From: Malus domestica
Lineage: Eukaryota > Streptophyta > Magnoliopsida > Rosales > Rosaceae
Direction: 5' to 3'
Assembly (NCBI RefSeq): GCF_042453785.1
Contig: NC_091675.1
Location: forward strand, 49,982,501 to 50,046,500
DNA: 64,000 nt
Shown: piece after piece, positions 62,986 to 64,000 of the stretch
Layout of the letters: the number at the start of each line of letters is the position of its first letter
Numbering within the stretch: position 1 is the stretch's first letter
Translations under genes and position numbers: made by a program
The notes under the pieces: generated by a model
The model's database searches: none
Told to the model about the DNA's origin: nothing
What the model saw: only the letters and a program-made list of their open reading frames with translations

Positions 62986-64000
62986 TGTTAGATGAAAATA
63001 ATAGCATTGGGTCCAATTGACCAATATGAGCAACAAAAGTAATACTCTTATGTTGTAAAGAGTGGGTATGTTTGCTCACATGTATACAGTAAAGATTCAT
63101 ATGCTAAATAATGAAGTTTTTGTAAGTTTTCAAGGTAGTTGCTCTATAAATAGAGCACTACAAGTATTCAAAACACATGGATACAAAAGCAATAAGAGAA
63201 GAAAGATAAGTTATAATATTTTCTACATTCTCCTATTTCATTTTTACCTGCAATCATTTTGTTATAGTTAATAAACAAAATAGTGTGATATATTACACCC
63301 ACTTCTCCTCGCTCTTAGCAAATGTTATTTCTCTAACTTTTGCCTTACCTTACTATTCGCACCATGCCTGCTTTTAGTTCTCAACATAACAGTTACTTAT
63401 ATCTTTGATTTCTTGTTTGGCGCAGTTCCTAATTTCTAACCCAATGTTTATTTATCTTTGCTGCAATCAAAGATGGTGCGGTATCATCGCCTATTTTGGA
63501 CTGCAAATTTAATTTTACTGCAAATTTTAGGTGGAGTGGTATAATCGCCCACCCTACCTTGCATATTTAAATTTTCCTGCTATTTAATTTTATTGCAATT
63601 TTAGATGGTGTGGTATAATCACCCACCTTGCTCTGCATATTTTAATTTCTACTACTTGAGTTGTGCGGAATAATTGCCTATCATATGCTATTCAATGAGA
63701 ATGGTGCTATACAATCGCCCTCCTCATTCATCATGTAAATCTCGAGCTTGAAGTTTCGAATGCTTATCATTTTGGCCTGAAGATCAAAATGAAAAATTTG
63801 TAAGAATCAGAAGTTGTAACAATATATTCCTCCAGAATACACATTGTTGCAAGTTCTTACACACCTCATTTTTCTTTCAGAAAAGAAAATGGCGAACTTG
63901 GCAAAACTTGATTTTGTTGCCCTGGATATTACTGGGAAGAATTACCTTACATGGGTAATGGATGCCAAGATTCATCTGGAGACAGCGAATCTTGAAGAAA
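62986..64000 (+). mobile_element. LTR retrotransposon, 5' part, cut by the window edge
   Basis: A probable LTR runs from tgttagatgaaaa (62986) to gatatattaca (63297), with the TATA-like tctataaatagagc. A leader of about 590 bases with degenerate repeats follows, then an ATG at about 63889 opening MANLAKLDFVALDITGKNYL, the N-terminus of a copia-type gag (UBN2-like). The primer site was not identified. The rest lies outside, so completeness cannot be judged. Confidence 0.65.

Noticed and set aside
63470-63740. Spaced repeats considered as a CRISPR-like array
   Set aside because: Plant nuclear DNA, degenerate repeats of uneven spacing inside a retrotransposon leader.

Overview
This is plant nuclear DNA, AT-rich and intron-rich, and most likely from the apple/pear branch of Rosaceae. 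That placement is an inference. It rests on the gene types (a CNL resistance gene of the At4g27190/RPS2-like class, a ZW18/FAM135 esterase, an AAP permease, an RCD1-like SRO, plastid PSRP6) and on short dispersed repeats that I associate with that clade. No database was searched.

Layout. 1-2454 (+): the 3' part of an NLR gene. Its LRR exon splices in frame into two exons encoding a complete but degenerate group III WRKY domain. 3289-11754 (-): a 15-exon ZW18/FAM135-type alpha/beta-hydrolase gene, tail to tail with the NLR. 11.8-33.5 kb: a gene-poor stretch of SINEs, Mutator-type MITEs, a hAT-like element, LTR fragments and one young Ty1/copia element (25824-30704). 33689-40148 (+): a seven-exon amino acid permease. 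41880-45045 (-): a decayed multi-KH RNA-binding protein gene. 46119-55336 (+): a 9.2-kb LTR retrotransposon with near-identical 2.7-kb LTRs around a decayed interior. 56799-58492 (+): a four-exon SRO gene (WWE, PARP-like, RST). 61069-61428 (-): PSRP6, a plastid ribosomal protein. 61942-62969: a 1-kb fold-back Mutator-like element with a 9-bp target duplication. 62986-64000: the start of another LTR retrotransposon, cut by the window edge.

The genes do not form a pathway; they are ordinary neighbours on a plant chromosome. The most interesting system is the NLR-WRKY fusion. All four WRKY zinc ligands and the conserved WRKY intron are kept, but the DNA-reading heptapeptide is changed, which is the arrangement expected of an integrated effector decoy. 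Other points of note are two GC-AG introns (in ZW18 and AAP), the mismatch between young LTRs and a dead interior in the 9.2-kb element, and the fold-back element upstream of PSRP6. Exon boundaries were placed by eye from splice signals, reading phase and remembered protein families.
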